From an uncultured Pseudomonadales bacterium (GTDB taxonomy: Bacteria; Pseudomonadota; Gammaproteobacteria; Pseudomonadales; Pseudohongiellaceae), in the NCBI GenBank assembly GCA_943842505.1, contig CALTDI010000015.1, positions 39,901-103,900 of the forward strand: a DNA stretch of 64,000 nucleotides. Reading direction: 5' to 3'. The position numbers and the translations under genes are program-made. Positions 54,345 to 63,610 of this stretch are shown here, piece by piece (within the stretch, counting starts at the first letter, position 1; every line of letters starts with the position of its first letter). The notes beneath the pieces are model-generated. The model was not told where the DNA came from. It did not search any database and saw only the letters and a list, made by a program, of their open reading frames with translations.

Positions 54345-54773
54345 GTGAACAAAATCGGCAAAACTGTGGGCTTTTCCCTGCTATCACTGTTAATTGGTCT
54401 AGGAGCCGGCCTTTTCGCAGTTTCCTCCGCCCAGGAAGACGGCAAAGTCTATGAGCTTAGAATATACACCGCAACACCGGGCAATCTGGACAATCTACAA
54501 GCGCGCTTTCGGGATCACACCATCCGTATTTTCAACAACCATGGCATGAAGATAGTTGGTTTCTGGACGCCTACAAGCGAAGAAGACGCCGATGACACCC
54601 TAATCTATGTCTTGGAGCACGCCAGCCAGGAAGCTGCCAATGCCTCATGGCAGGCATTCGGCCAGGATCCCGAGTGGAAATCTGTCTCCGACGCATCTAA
54701 TGCCAATGGCTCAATACTAGCCGGGGTTGAACGCCGCTATATGAAGGCGACAGACTATTCGCCATTGCAATAG
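54345..54773 (+). CDS. Exported NIPSNAP-family protein
   Basis: The 142-aa product has a signal peptide (FSLLSLLIGLGAGLFAVSSAQ) followed by a NIPSNAP dimeric alpha/beta barrel (VYELRIYTATPGNLDNLQARFRDHTI). The family's function is poorly known. GTG start with AGGAGAG just upstream. It is followed by a strong terminator, and the DUF6644-like operon lies beyond on the other strand. Confidence 0.8.
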   Translation: MNKIGKTVGFSLLSLLIGLGAGLFAVSSAQEDGKVYELRIYTATPGNLDNLQARFRDHTIRIFNNHGMKIVGFWTPTSEEDADDTLIYVLEHASQEAANASWQAFGQDPEWKSVSDASNANGSILAGVERRYMKATDYSPLQ

Positions 54774-54817
54774 TTACGATACGGGCCTGCTCGTTTCCAG
54801 AAGTAAATGACAGAAAA

Positions 54818-54853
54818 CAAAAAAGGGATGGCTCTAAAGCCATCCCTTTTTTT
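54818..54853. terminator. Bidirectional terminator after the NIPSNAP gene
   Basis: GGGATGGCT-CTAA-AGCCATCCC flanked by A7 and T7. On the plus strand it ends the NIPSNAP transcript; on the minus strand it would end the membrane-protein operon, whose last gene stops at 54964. Confidence 0.9.
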
Positions 54854-54963
54854 AATTATTGTTTACTGAGAAACTTCTCTAGAATTTTTCCTGCAGCTTA
54901 TTGTCGAACCCAATTTTATTAAAGTGATTTATCAAGAACCTGCCGAAGCATTTGATTCATCAA

Positions 54964-55134
54964 CTAGAACACCAGCGGGTTATTAAAGAACTTGAATGAG
55001 CCATAGGCTAGTTCCAGCAACTCTACCGTAGACTGACCCTCACCGAGCCAGTAATAGAGCAAGCCACCCAAAATGATCCCTGCCGAGCTTAAAGCTGCAA
55101 TCGTCTTGTCGTCTATCTTGCCATTCTCGTTCAT
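54964..55134 (-). CDS. 56-aa single-helix membrane protein (missed by ORF track)
   Basis: This short ORF begins ATG at 55134 with AGGAG 6 nt upstream and ends at TAG 54964. The 56-aa product opens with charged MNENGKIDDKTIAA, has a hydrophobic segment (SSAGIILGGLLYYWLG) and ends with an aromatic GSFKFFNNPLVF. It lies 30 bp downstream of the DUF6644-like gene on the same strand. A strong ribosome site, operon position and a following terminator make it a credible gene; family unknown. Confidence 0.7.
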   Translation of the reverse strand: MNENGKIDDKTIAALSSAGIILGGLLYYWLGEGQSTVELLELAYGSFKFFNNPLVF

Positions 55135-55164
55135 ATCTACTCCTAAATAAACCGACTACTACTG

Positions 55165-55752
55165 CTAGCTAAATCCAATCCAGCGACCGGTTGCCGCTAC
55201 CGTAAACCATATCAGCATCGATGTGACAGCGACTAATCGTATCGTCCAAGGATTGATTTGGGCATGGGGACGACTGGTCAACAAGGGCTGCTTAATAAAC
55301 AACATGAAGCAGGACCCCGCAATAAGCACTAACATCTTTATCCAGAACACTTCCATAAAATAGACCTTGTTACCCACACCTGCCGCGCAAAAAATGCCCG
55401 TTAGGATCGCCATTAACAAAGCCCATCTAAAGCACTTGTGAGTTCCTGTAACTAACGTTTCCGAAGGAACATCCTTGAAGATCATGCCGAGGAGACGCAA
55501 GTCTGTAGCCAGCACCGTTCCGCCTAGAACCGCCATGGAAAGTAAGTGCAACGCTTCCACTGTTGCATAGACAGAGCCATAGGTGGTGCCAATGACTCCA
55601 ATCCATGAAGATTGATTCATCCAGTTAAAAAACGACTCCAAGCCAGGGTATATGGCTTCACGAATGCCCAGAGCTTCAACGAGGACCATCAGTAGAAAAA
55701 CTGCAAATACTGCCAGCGATCTAGCATATTGACTCAAGATCGAACCTAACAT
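55165..55752 (-). CDS. DUF6644-like membrane protein, paralogue 1
   Basis: The 195-aa protein (ATG 55752; the track TTG at 55764 is rejected because GGGAG lies 5 nt before the ATG) has about five helices. ATVEALHLLSMAVLGGTVLATDLRLLG and the helix pair around THKCFRWALLMAILTG are shared in spacing with the next gene. Helix-borne His residues (EALHL, GTHKC) could hold haem or metal, but I cannot show it. It resembles the DUF6644 group, of unknown function. Confidence 0.65.
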   Translation of the reverse strand: MLGSILSQYARSLAVFAVFLLMVLVEALGIREAIYPGLESFFNWMNQSSWIGVIGTTYGSVYATVEALHLLSMAVLGGTVLATDLRLLGMIFKDVPSETLVTGTHKCFRWALLMAILTGIFCAAGVGNKVYFMEVFWIKMLVLIAGSCFMLFIKQPLLTSRPHAQINPWTIRLVAVTSMLIWFTVAATGRWIGFS

Positions 55753-55808
55753 GCGAACTCCCAAATTTTGATGTTGGATCAGGCCAACATTCTGCTAAAA
55801 ACTATAAC

Positions 55809-56381
55809 TTACAGCGCGTTTAGCTGATCTACGCAACCAGCCGCCCACAGAATAGTAGTATTAGTCGTATTCGTACAATCCACCCAGTCGTAAGGAATAT
55901 ATCTCCCTAAGGTGACTACTCCGCACCAAAGAACGAGTGAAATAATCGCACCAGTTCGCAAGGGCCCTGGCGCTACCGGATCGTTATCCCAATTGCCTTT
56001 AGCGGATTTCAATCTATTATTGAAAATCCACGCATTGATGAATGCCAAGAGGAGTAAAATCATTTTCATTCGAAACCACAGACTCTGAATCGTCTCCACC
56101 GGTTTCGCATAAACCAATAATGCTCCGGTGATAAACATGATTACAAACCCAATAATCATGGGCTTGTGCAGTCTAGCGGCTATTGTGGAGGCAGGAACAT
56201 TGGGCATAACCCAGCCAAGCATACGAAAATCTATGATAAACAGAGATCCAATACTAACCATCAATGTTAGTACATGGGTAGCTTCTAACCAGCTGTAGCT
56301 ATAGTAACCCGCCACCAGCATCTGGCTGTATTCCTGCGCTTCCATCCAATGAGCAAATTGCAGTAATAACTCGTTTATCAC
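55809..56381 (-). CDS. DUF6644-like membrane protein, paralogue 2
   Basis: The 190-aa protein has four to five helices and shares EATHVLTLMVSIGSLFIIDFRMLG with paralogue 1's EALHLLSMAVLGGTVLATDLRLLG. A conserved second His lies in RLHKPMIIGFVIMFITG, and a short polar tail follows (YDWVDCTNTTNTTILWAAGCVD). The pair probably forms a heteromeric membrane complex, with the 56-aa protein as third member. It may be controlled by the AraC regulator upstream (127 bp away). Confidence 0.65.
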   Translation of the reverse strand: MINELLLQFAHWMEAQEYSQMLVAGYYSYSWLEATHVLTLMVSIGSLFIIDFRMLGWVMPNVPASTIAARLHKPMIIGFVIMFITGALLVYAKPVETIQSLWFRMKMILLLLAFINAWIFNNRLKSAKGNWDNDPVAPGPLRTGAIISLVLWCGVVTLGRYIPYDWVDCTNTTNTTILWAAGCVDQLNAL

Positions 56382-56507
56382 GCTTTCCAGCCTCCTTTAA
56401 TACCACTATGCGCTTTTTCTTCTTAGAGCGGAAAGAATAAACATCCTTGCGCCTCGAGTCCACTGCTATGACGTGGAATAACCCCCTCGCATGATGTAAA
56501 TCATAAT

Positions 56508-57599
56508 TTAGGATTGCGCCTGAATCTCTCGTTTTCTGTATTCTGAGGGCGTCACGCCCTTAATTTGACGGAAGGCATTATTGAAAGGCGTGATCGATTG
56601 ATAGCCAACAGAGAGAGCAATGGTAAGCACCGGAACACTTGGATTTTCATTATCCGCCAAGGCCTCACTGGCATCTTCAATGCGGTATTCATGCAACATG
56701 GCATTGAAGTTTCTGTAGCCTAATTGCTTATGAATAAAGGCGCGCAATCTGTACTCCGGCAAATTGAGCTTCTTCGCTAACATGGAGATGGTTAATCCCG
56801 CCTCCCTGTACAATTTGCCACCCTGAAAGACTTTGTTGAAACTTTCTTTGTCGAACGGCGCCGTGCTTTCTGGCAACGTCTCCTCAGCCAATTCCGTGAC
56901 CTTGCGAATCACATTGCCAAGCGACACGTAGTCAAAGCGCATGGCCACCAGCAACATGCCCGTGGCAAGGAATGCAATCGAGATAACTATTATAGTCTGC
57001 GCCGTTGCATAACTTGCCGAACCGCCATCGAGTAGAAAGTTCTCTACGAATACAACGGAAAATATAAGTGCGCCCTGTACTCCTATGATAAACCAACGCA
57101 GTATCCTGCGATCATCCACCAAGTCTGCTCTCCACCCCTTCAGAGTCCAATAAATAGCAGAAGCTACGAATGCGAGCATCATGACATCCATGCAGGTGCC
57201 TAGAAATGCTAACGAACCCGATGCCTCACTGGAATAGATAGAAATACCGGAAAGAATGGAATCCAGAACAACCTGAGTAGCGAAGACGAACACTAGAAGG
57301 ACTGGGAACTTTTGCTGCTCCTGAAAGATCAGGAAGCAATAAATCATGAATAATCCAGCAATGGTGTTCATGCCTATTTGGATAAACAGCTGCCAGCGAC
57401 TTAGGTCTAATTGAAACTGTGGATCGATATGCTGACCTGCCATACCATTCAATAGATAGAAAATGATAAATACTGCCATCAGGGCAAATACCCTGGCACT
57501 ACCCGCTTTCGGTTCCGCTTTCAGATAGCCAGCCGCCAAGAGCAAGACAGAAAGCATCGCAATAATTTGTGCGCTAAATAGAAGGAGTGGATTTGGCAA
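56508..57599 (-). CDS. Membrane-anchored AraC-family regulator
   Basis: The first 230 residues of this 363-aa protein contain about seven hydrophobic helices (SAQIIAMLSVLLLAAGYL, IGMNTIAGLFMIYCFLI, and others). The last 120 form the AraC DNA-binding domain with two helix-turn-helices (GLTISMLAKKLNLPEYRLRAF and VLTIALSVGYQSITPFNNAFRQIKGVTPSEY). Such regulators sense membrane signals and bind DNA directly from the membrane. It lies upstream of the DUF6644-like operon on the same strand, a likely target. Confidence 0.85.
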   Translation of the reverse strand: MPNPLLLFSAQIIAMLSVLLLAAGYLKAEPKAGSARVFALMAVFIIFYLLNGMAGQHIDPQFQLDLSRWQLFIQIGMNTIAGLFMIYCFLIFQEQQKFPVLLVFVFATQVVLDSILSGISIYSSEASGSLAFLGTCMDVMMLAFVASAIYWTLKGWRADLVDDRRILRWFIIGVQGALIFSVVFVENFLLDGGSASYATAQTIIVISIAFLATGMLLVAMRFDYVSLGNVIRKVTELAEETLPESTAPFDKESFNKVFQGGKLYREAGLTISMLAKKLNLPEYRLRAFIHKQLGYRNFNAMLHEYRIEDASEALADNENPSVPVLTIALSVGYQSITPFNNAFRQIKGVTPSEYRKREIQAQS

Positions 57600-57722
57600 G
57601 ACGTATTCCTGAAGATCGGGGCCAACGACTACGACAATAACCGATCAATTGATAAAATTCAAAGCCCTACCGGCCAATTCGTAAGCAGTGAGGCATTCCT
57701 AGACACATGCTAGATAATGCCT

Positions 57723-58055
57723 CTAGCGCTTCAACCTTTCCTCGACCTCATCGATGATGCTATCCACCGAACGATCACCCCTCTCTTGGGCATCGAATTG
57801 ATTGAATAGGTTTATCGATCTCTCTGTTCTGCGCCCAAATTGCAGCACTTTTTCGAAATAACTATCCTGGCCCTCATTCTGCTTGATTAGGTCGATAATA
57901 AAAGCCCCCAAAGACAGGGCGCTAAGCAGAATATCTCTGAATGCATCGATATAGAGTTTAAGTTGAAATACTAAAAATTTTCGCAGTTGCGGCCACAGCC
58001 TTTCCATTATATCTACCCTCTGCCCAATTATTTCATGGCTTGTTTTGTTATCCAT
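57723..58055 (-). CDS. Hypothetical helical protein, about 110 aa
   Basis: ATG 58055 has GGAG 8 nt upstream; the track TTG (58079) is rejected. The protein has one amphipathic-hydrophobic stretch (YIDAFRDILLSALSLGAFIIDL) that may touch the membrane, and charged ends. I recognise no family. It is monocistronic between the AraC gene and a long non-coding gap. Confidence 0.55.
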   Translation of the reverse strand: MDNKTSHEIIGQRVDIMERLWPQLRKFLVFQLKLYIDAFRDILLSALSLGAFIIDLIKQNEGQDSYFEKVLQFGRRTERSINLFNQFDAQERGDRSVDSIIDEVEERLKR

Positions 58056-58526
58056 CTTAGCGACTCCATTAGCCTTCAATGCCTTTTGAGTGGCAAGTGT
58101 TTTCCCCTATTTCCTTCAAAAAAGGCCCGATCACACCCTCACACGATGTCAGAGCGTAATCGCTACCAAGCGCAAAAATCTGAAGCAGGCATACAGGGCC
58201 TGCCAAGTTAACTTGTGAACCTTAAGACGCGCTGGATTACATTCTAGTTACAGAACTCTAGGCTACGCGGCTTTGAAGGGCTTCGCATTCACTGCCAGAC
58301 TAGTATTCACTATCCGTGCCAACCTATTAAGCGTTTGTTTTTTATAAATTTATTATCGAAGCGAGAAATCTGGAAGTTAATGAAACCGCCAGCAAGTGAT
58401 CAATCTGACCAAACGACAGGTGAGAAGGTTTTCGCAGGATTGGGAGGGCAAGGGGATACTGGCTACCGTAATGAATCCATTGGCAAGTTTTACGAGTAAC
58501 TAAGGGAATGCACTACTCGAGCACAA
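58056..58526. other. Long intergenic region with one small plus-strand ORF candidate
   Basis: This 471-bp gap lies upstream of the 110-aa protein gene and downstream of the saccharopine-dehydrogenase-like gene. It contains a 39-aa ORF at 58380-58499 (listed separately) and an AT-rich TTTTTTATAAATTTATTAT stretch that could be a promoter. No RNA gene, repeat or clear terminator was seen. Confidence 0.4.
58380..58499 (+). CDS. Candidate 39-aa small protein
   Basis: ATG 58380 has GGAAG 4 nt upstream, and an AT-rich promoter-like stretch (TATAAATTTATTAT) lies 20-30 bp before. The product begins MKPPASDQSDQTT and ends RNESIGKFYE, with a Gly-rich AGLGGQGDTG middle. No hydrophobic segment. It is intergenic, without homology I can recall, so it may be chance. 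Confidence 0.3.
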   Translation: MKPPASDQSDQTTGEKVFAGLGGQGDTGYRNESIGKFYE

Positions 58527-59822
58527 TTAGTCTGATGCGGCTGGCTCTGCAACAGCAATCACTGTCGATTCTTCGATGGCAGTCATAGCCTGAGAGACGG
58601 ATTCCAGCTCAAAGCCCATGCCGGCATGTTCTACCAGACGCGTTATCAGCTTTTCATTAAATGCTGTCGCTGGCGTCCAGAAACCACCGCCTACTTCACC
58701 CGCATCAACATCGCGACGAAGACTGATGCCGGCCTGCGCTAGCATTTTTGCCGTGGAGCCATAGCCGGGGTCTCGGTCACCCGTTACCTTGACTCTAATC
58801 CTTTCTCCACGCTCGGTCCGCCCAATTAGTCGCAGATCATAATAGCCCTTCAGCTGTTGCTCAGGACTGGGACCCTCTCCGGGGCTAGGCAGGAAGAATC
58901 GGGTGGCAAGCCAACGCATAGGAGCGAAGGCCATCATAAACATCGAAACCTTAGTCCCGAAGGAAATTCTCTTTGCTGTTTTCTTACCCTGCTTCCCGGG
59001 GCCGGCAAGCATCGCTTCGTCATACTTAAAATTTTCGGCATAGAAACCATCAACCAAGGCATTGCTGCGCAGAACAACTCGCGTGTTGATGGACGCCATG
59101 ATGAACGGGCCTGCCCAAGAATCGAAGTCCTGATCGAATTCCACAGACACATTGTGTTGCCGGGTCTTGAAGCCGTGATCTGGCGGACACAGTGAATAAG
59201 GATCACGCATCTCCTTACGGATAGCAGGGTCTGCTGATGCCTCTTTATAGAGGTTGAGCCCGCTGGCAATAGTGCCACCCGACGCGCCCCCCTTCATAAC
59301 CTTCACTCGCAGCTTCACCTGATCGCAGTAGCTGCCGAAATGTCGCTGCGCATGACTCTGTAGAAATTTCACGCCCAAGTCTGATGGAATCGAGTCGAAG
59401 CCACAGCAATGTACGATGCGGGCGCCACTGCTTTTTGCCTGCCCCTCATAGCGCTCTATCATGCGCCGAATCCATTGCGGCTCCCCCGTTAGATCGCAGT
59501 AGTCAGTTCCCAATTCGCAGCACTTCTTAACCAGAAGCTCACCATAGAGGGCGTAGGGTCCAACGCTGGAAATGACTAATTCTGTCTTCTCGCACATCGA
59601 CTGCAAGGCTTCTGCATCTGCCGAGTCGGCAATAATGACAGGAATCTCGTTCGCGTTGGAACCGAGTGATTCTTTGAGGGCTTGCAGCTTGGATTCAGAG
59701 CGCCCTGCCATTGCCCATGTCAGATTAGGTTCCGTGTATTCATTTACCAGGTAGTTACAGAGAATTTTGCCAACGAAGCTGGTTGCGCCGAATACTACAA
59801 TGTCAAATTCTCTGTTTTTCAT
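58527..59822 (-). CDS. Saccharopine dehydrogenase-like NAD(P)-binding oxidoreductase
   Basis: The 431-aa protein starts DIVVFGATSFVGKILCNYL, a Rossmann fold with GATSFVG, and has VISSVGPYALYGE, YCDLTGE and HCCGFDSIPSDLG, features of the SCCPDH/trans-acting enoyl reductase group rather than of lysine metabolism. The last third contains RVKVTGDRDPGYGSTAKML. Relatives act on acyl or lipid intermediates. Monocistronic; substrate unknown. Confidence 0.8.
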   Translation of the reverse strand: MKNREFDIVVFGATSFVGKILCNYLVNEYTEPNLTWAMAGRSESKLQALKESLGSNANEIPVIIADSADAEALQSMCEKTELVISSVGPYALYGELLVKKCCELGTDYCDLTGEPQWIRRMIERYEGQAKSSGARIVHCCGFDSIPSDLGVKFLQSHAQRHFGSYCDQVKLRVKVMKGGASGGTIASGLNLYKEASADPAIRKEMRDPYSLCPPDHGFKTRQHNVSVEFDQDFDSWAGPFIMASINTRVVLRSNALVDGFYAENFKYDEAMLAGPGKQGKKTAKRISFGTKVSMFMMAFAPMRWLATRFFLPSPGEGPSPEQQLKGYYDLRLIGRTERGERIRVKVTGDRDPGYGSTAKMLAQAGISLRRDVDAGEVGGGFWTPATAFNEKLITRLVEHAGMGFELESVSQAMTAIEESTVIAVAEPAASD

Positions 59823-59851
59823 TTACTACTTACCTACGGTTTAGCTGCGGC

Positions 59852-60892
59852 TTAGGCAGTGACGTTATTGCCCGAGAGCAATGGGGAATCATTTGAATCT
59901 GGCCGCTGAGCGCTAGACGCATCGCGCGAGTGTCGATAACTCATCCAAATTAGAAACTGCAAGCCAAACAGTAGCGATGCGGCGAGTAGATGCGTAGGCT
60001 GAACCAGTGCTGGCATGCCGAGATGACCCAAGGTTGCGCCCGAGAGCACAGCAGTACCTATTACCACTATCATTGCCAGCGTGAGCCTGCTCAGGGTGTG
60101 ATGCCAGCCCAATGAAGCAACCAAAAGCCATGCCAACCAAAGATTCGCGAACAGTACAACCGCCGAAAAACTTCTATGCACATAGAAAAACCAAGGCATT
60201 GCTTCGATCCAGCTAGAACGCAACTCTTCACCCTGTGACTCGCGGATAAAATCCGTCATCTCGCGAACCTGAGTACCCATGGCAACCTGCACAATCGTAA
60301 GCCCCAATACAATATACAGCCACATCCCAAATCGCGGATTGATATTCGCAACAGATTGCGATGCCATAATGCCTCGCCTGGCCTGTGCGACCGCATACAG
60401 AAGAGTTCCTACTATGGCCAACGCCATCAGCATGTGCAGCGTTATCATGCCCGGTTGCAGGTTTGAGCCGACAACCTTTGCTCCGAGCCAGCCTTGAAAT
60501 CCCACCATCAAGAATGCGGCTACTGAGGCCTTGAATATACTTGTGTCATGCTCACGACAAGCCCATGAAAAAAGAGCAGTTAGAAATATCATGAAGCCAA
60601 TGCTCACCCCTACCAACCTATTGACGTACTCGGTCCAGGTTTTTACTACATTGAAGCGCGTATCGGCATAGCCGAGTTCTGCGTAGATCTCCTGGTAATT
60701 TTCAGGGAGTTGCGCCTCGCTTGTTGGCGGGACCCAACTTCCGAAGCAGGTGGGCCAATCCGGGCAGCCCATGCCGGCGCCGGAGGCACGTACCGAGGCA
60801 CCCACCAATATTAAGAAATACACGGCAGCGATCGTAATCCATGCCATACGTCTGTAGCGCCTTAGCGCGGTGTTGTCTGAGTCAGTATTCAT
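59852..60892 (-). CDS. ctaA: Haem A synthase, CtaA/COX15 family
   Basis: The 346-aa protein has eight helices, with VGASVRASGAGMGCPDWPTCFG at the first periplasmic loop (Cys pair) and the haem-binding His residues in IMTLHMLMALAIV-type and VQPTHLLAAS segments (also FYVHRSFSAVV). It converts haem O to haem A for cytochrome c oxidase, showing aa3-type respiration. Cytochrome oxidase genes are not within this window. Confidence 0.9.
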   Translation of the reverse strand: MNTDSDNTALRRYRRMAWITIAAVYFLILVGASVRASGAGMGCPDWPTCFGSWVPPTSEAQLPENYQEIYAELGYADTRFNVVKTWTEYVNRLVGVSIGFMIFLTALFSWACREHDTSIFKASVAAFLMVGFQGWLGAKVVGSNLQPGMITLHMLMALAIVGTLLYAVAQARRGIMASQSVANINPRFGMWLYIVLGLTIVQVAMGTQVREMTDFIRESQGEELRSSWIEAMPWFFYVHRSFSAVVLFANLWLAWLLVASLGWHHTLSRLTLAMIVVIGTAVLSGATLGHLGMPALVQPTHLLAASLLFGLQFLIWMSYRHSRDASSAQRPDSNDSPLLSGNNVTA

Positions 60893-60991
60893 AATTGTTA
60901 GCTAGAGAGTTGTCGACTGTCGCATTGCACAGCTTCCAGTAACAACACCACTCTTGCCGGGCATCGTTGAAGTAAGCCGTTGTTAAAAAAA

Positions 60992-62170
60992 TTAGCTGCG
61001 CAGGGATTCCAATAGAGATAGTGATGGATAACTGTCCATCTTTAACCCCTGCTGCTCTTGATACGCTCGAATGGCGCTTCTGGTTCGGCTACCTACTCGA
61101 CCGTCAGGCTCACCTGAATCGAAACCGAGACCGTTGAGTAATTCCTGTAGTTCCCGCACCTGCTCAATGCTCATTGCCTGCTCATTCTCAGGCATGCGCT
61201 GAATAGCTGGTCCACCGGAAAATCTATCTGCCAGATGCCCCACCGTCAGCGCATAAAATATAGGCGTGTTATAGACCCGCGTCACCCTAAAATTGTCATA
61301 GGTAAGAAAGGCAGGACCCTGCGCCCCGGCTGGAATAACCACAGAGGCTTGCATGTCTGCAACGGGAATAGGCGCACCCGAAGTTTGGCGCAGCCCTATA
61401 TCGCGCCATTCTTGCAGTGGTTTACGCGTGCCAGTGCCTGCCAGGGAGAAATCAAAATCCTCCGGTAGCAGAACCTCCCGCCCCCAACGCTCGTCACCCT
61501 TCCAACCTGATTTAGATAGGAAATTTGCTGCAGAGTGAAATATGTCCGGAAGGCTGTTCCAAATATCGATTCTGCCATCACCATCGCCGTCTACGCCATG
61601 CAGATTGAATACCGAAGGCATAAACTGTAATTGTCCCATTGCGCCCGCCCAGGACCCGCTCATGTCCGCCGCAGAAATATGGCCCTCATCGATGATCTGC
61701 AGGGCTGTCAGCATCTGCGTGCGGAAGAAGTCCGCTCTGCGCGGGTCATAAGCCAGAGTAGCTAGCGCCTGCAGAACGGAGAAGCCGCCTGTATTACTGC
61801 CGAAGTTGCTCTCGATCGCCCAGAAGGCTGCCAGGTATTGCGGCTGCACCCCGTAGCGTTGACGCACTTCCTCCAGCAAGACTGCGTGTTGTTGCAATAA
61901 CTGCTGACCACGCTCTACCTGCCGGGGAGTAACCCGCAGGCCCAGGTATCTGGTAAAAGTCTGCACGAATTCTGGCTGACTGCTATCGAGCTCCAAGACC
62001 CGGGGAAGTGGCGCTTCTAGATCGTCCAGAGCCGCGAGGGTAGACTCACTAATACCGAGTGCGGCAGCTTCAGCTCGTAGCTCAGCCACCCAATCTTCAA
62101 AAGACTGTTCTTGAGCGAAAGCTGGGAAACTTAAAAGGGCTAACAGTAGGAGGGATGCTGCTATTTTCAT
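60992..62170 (-). CDS. MltB-family lytic transglycosylase with peptidoglycan-binding domain
   Basis: ATG 62170 begins MKIAASLLLLALLSFPAFA, a signal peptide; the track start at 62230 would place 20 residues before it. The 392-aa protein has AFWAIESNFGSNTGGFSVLQALATL with the catalytic Glu, GSWAGAMGQLQFMPSVF, and a C-terminal PG_binding_1 domain (VRELQELLNGLGFDSGEPDGRVG). It cleaves glycan strands, forming 1,6-anhydro ends, in the periplasm. Without a lipobox it is a soluble member. Confidence 0.85.
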   Translation of the reverse strand: MKIAASLLLLALLSFPAFAQEQSFEDWVAELRAEAAALGISESTLAALDDLEAPLPRVLELDSSQPEFVQTFTRYLGLRVTPRQVERGQQLLQQHAVLLEEVRQRYGVQPQYLAAFWAIESNFGSNTGGFSVLQALATLAYDPRRADFFRTQMLTALQIIDEGHISAADMSGSWAGAMGQLQFMPSVFNLHGVDGDGDGRIDIWNSLPDIFHSAANFLSKSGWKGDERWGREVLLPEDFDFSLAGTGTRKPLQEWRDIGLRQTSGAPIPVADMQASVVIPAGAQGPAFLTYDNFRVTRVYNTPIFYALTVGHLADRFSGGPAIQRMPENEQAMSIEQVRELQELLNGLGFDSGEPDGRVGSRTRSAIRAYQEQQGLKMDSYPSLSLLESLRS

Positions 62171-62288
62171 GCTCGCTATGATAATGGATATCGGGGAGAA
62201 TGGAAATCTGCAATAGGGCAATCTAATCACGCTAGACCGGCAGCCGCTAGAGCCTGGCGCTCGACATCAGTTCGGCTAGCTTCGGATC

Positions 62289-62660
62289 TCAGGCAGCGAC
62301 AGAGTGATTTAGGTACTCATTCAACTGCTTTTCATCTTGTTCAGCCAAAGCCTGGAAGTTTAGCCCTAGATGGTAACTATCCTGTCGTTGACGGCGACAA
62401 TAGGAAACAGTGCAAGTAGACTTTATTTTTCGACTGCATCGCCCCTGCGCCGGCAGAGCAAACTCTAATTCAAAATCGGGAAACAGACCCGAGTCCGATT
62501 TAAACCTAGCCAATTGTTCGATCAATTGATGGCGACACTCAATCTGAATCCCAGAAGGAGATAGATTCATCAGCGTGCCATTTCTTACGATACCTGCAAG
62601 ACGAATATTCGCTTCACCACGCAGGTCAACTCGGGGATAATTTCGCTTGTCATTGCTCAT
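62289..62660 (-). CDS. PilZ-domain protein, c-di-GMP-binding type
   Basis: The 123-aa protein has KRNYPRVDL (RxxxR-like) and NLSPSGIQI (D/NxSxxG), the c-di-GMP-binding pair. The rest forms the PilZ beta-barrel (FELEFALPAQGR). It is a stand-alone receiver of cyclic di-GMP; the target is not evident. No partner gene overlaps. Confidence 0.85.
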   Translation of the reverse strand: MSNDKRNYPRVDLRGEANIRLAGIVRNGTLMNLSPSGIQIECRHQLIEQLARFKSDSGLFPDFELEFALPAQGRCSRKIKSTCTVSYCRRQRQDSYHLGLNFQALAEQDEKQLNEYLNHSVAA

Positions 62661-62842
62661 AAAAGTAGTCTTTACATGATTTAAACAGGCTTATCACATT
62701 ACTCCAACGACCCGCTTATCCTAGCTTTTATTGATCAATTTATGACCTGCCGCACACTTTTCAGTATCATTGAGCATAAATGTGAAGCTGGTAGATATTA
62801 ATTGGGATAGATCGTAGTCTAGCCAGACTAAAGGTAGGCGAC

Positions 62843-63610
62843 ATGGCACGCTTCAGTAAACAGTCTCTCCATTCCAAAACAAAGCGAAGGAGGATTCTTA
62901 CATGGATTTTCTTGTTCTTTCTGCTCCCCTTCGGCCCCTACCTGCCCGCAGAGGAACAACTCTTTCTTCGCAGCGGCGTAAGAGAATACATCGAGCAAGA
63001 ACAGCTGGCGCGCTTCGATCATTTGCTCGAAAGCCTGGGCCGCAACAAGAATCTACCCAAGGGTTTTGAGCTCCAAACCTTGCTCGCGCTGAGCCACTAC
63101 CCGGAACTGAGCGAATCAAGATCAATTTCGTCGTCGATGATGTGTCTATCCCCCTGTCATCACGGCCCCACTGGAGCAGCATGCTTCGTTCTGCGAGGAA
63201 CAGAACCTATCAGGTCATCATAGACAGCGAGCGCGAAGGTACCAGAGGAGCGTTACTTCTAAAAAACCAGCCATTCAATGCTCAAGTTGGGATAATCGGG
63301 CATGAACTAGCCCACACTGTTTACTATTTGAATCGCTCCCTGTTTGGAATACTCAGCGACGCACTATGTCAGTTGAGCGACTGCCGCATCAGGGTTTGAA
63401 AGAGCTACAGACAAGCGACTGATCGACTATGGGCTAGGTTGGCAGCGCTTCGACCATGCTAGGTTTGTTAGGGGCCAAATCTCACAGAATCAAATTTCGG
63501 CATCTACCGCCGAAGGTGGCGGCGGTGCTTACATGAGTCCGGCTGAAATTCTGCGTATCATACAAGGCCACGAAGCCTACAAGAACCAGACTCAGACTTC
63601 GGCTAACTAA
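62843..63610 (+). pseudogene. HExxH metalloprotease-like gene, broken by two frameshifts
   Basis: Three reading stretches join into one gene. The first (from ATG 62843) has a signal anchor (WIFLFFLLPFGPYLPAE), and ends before the frameshift near 63,113. The second, in another frame, encodes FVVDDVSIPLSSRPHW, then GIIGHELAHTVYY, the zinc-binding HExxH. Near 63,397 the frame returns to the first, with FERATDKRLIDYGLGWQRF, and stops at 63610. The recovered protein would be about 255 aa. Both breaks lie in ordinary sequence, not homopolymers, which fits decay; error-prone reads remain possible. Confidence 0.7.
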
